Source of the DNA: Limnobaculum xujianqingii
GTDB lineage: Bacteria > Pseudomonadota > Gammaproteobacteria > Enterobacterales > Enterobacteriaceae
DNA length: 64,000 nt
Assembly: GCF_013394855.1 (NCBI RefSeq)
Contig: NZ_JABMLK010000002.1
Span: 682,001 to 746,000, forward strand
Reading direction: 5' to 3'
The position numbers were made by a program, and so were the translations under genes. Positions 63,890-64,000 of this stretch are shown here, one piece after another. The stretch's first letter is position 1; each line of letters opens with the position of its first letter. The notes beneath the pieces were generated by a model. It was not told the origin of the DNA, ran no database searches, and saw only the letters and a program-made list of their open reading frames with translations.

Positions 63890-64000
63890 TTACAGTGGTG
63901 TTCCTTTCAGTAGTTTTCTTACCCAAAGTCGATTTGGGTTTAGTGCAGCCAAAATATCAGCGGGTAATGGCAATGGTTCATTAAAGATCTGTCCTGCCAG
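63890..64000 (-). CDS. mnmC: tRNA modification enzyme MnmC, C-terminal end (rest outside window)
   Basis: The last 36 codons of a minus-strand gene are visible, ending at TAA (63890-63892). The sequence [17 protein letters not shown] near the end is the characteristic C-terminus of MnmC, the bifunctional enzyme that completes mnm5s2U at the wobble base. The convergent position to yfcL is the same as in E. coli. Confidence 0.85.
   Translation of the reverse strand: MAGQIFNEPLPLPADILAALNPNRLWVRKLLKGTPL

Overview
The window comes from an Enterobacterales chromosome. Two blocks are nearly collinear with Escherichia coli (a maltose block and an argW/mlaA/fadL/yfcZ/sixA/smrB/prmB/aroC/mepA/yfcA/epmC/yfcL/mnmC block), and the proteins closely resemble their E. 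coli counterparts. It is not E. coli itself: malA and malB lie side by side, fadIJ is missing between yfcZ and sixA, and a Vibrio VAS-like type VI secretion (T6SS) cluster sits between the blocks. A less studied family such as Budviciaceae would fit, but that placement is inference.

Layout. 1-1440: the end of lamB, then malM. 1441-2318: a non-coding, repeat-rich stretch with a long inverted repeat, sixteen tandem copies of AAAGGGC and copies of a dispersed palindromic element. 2319-9909: malQ and malP on the minus strand and malT on the plus strand, with MalT-box-like sites between malP and malT. 10042-29717: a minus-strand T6SS operon in the order tssB, C, E, F, G, tagH, tssJ, K, L, clpV, tagO, tssA, tssM, a vasL-like gene, a lipoprotein and a 39-codon ORF. 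30371-40856: the divergent secretion arm, hcp, a second tssF, vgrG, a TPR-like gene and a large PAAR-Rhs gene split by one extra base. 40853-44705: immunity and tip region with an immunity candidate, symE-like and XRE genes, a displaced Rhs tip with a JAMM-type metalloenzyme motif and its immunity candidate, a 49-bp Rhs relic and an orphan immunity-like gene. 44830-45667: a caiE-like gene and tRNA-Arg(CCT). 45976-52982: the complete ccmABCDEFGHI cytochrome c maturation operon. 53020-64000: mlaA, a small exported Cys-rich protein, fadL with a FadR-like operator, yfcZ, sixA, three small accessory genes, smrB, prmB, aroC, mepA, yfcA, epmC, yfcL and the end of mnmC.

How the genes work together. 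MalT activates malPQ and the lamB/malM operon, and LamB, MalQ and MalP import and break down maltodextrins. In the T6SS, TssJ/L/M form the membrane complex, TssA/E/F/G/K the baseplate, TssB/C the sheath, Hcp the tube, VgrG plus PAAR-Rhs the tip, and ClpV recycles the sheath. The Rhs gene carries the toxic payload and the genes behind it are candidate immunity factors. Low-GC tips and relic core pieces show repeated tip exchange by recombination in the conserved Rhs core.

The least explained items are the second TssF next to hcp, the TPR-like protein between VgrG and Rhs, the unassigned Rhs toxin domain with its partner, the frameshift at CCC-CGA in rhs, the dispersed structured intergenic element, and the lipoprotein plus 39-aa ORF at the end of the T6SS operon.
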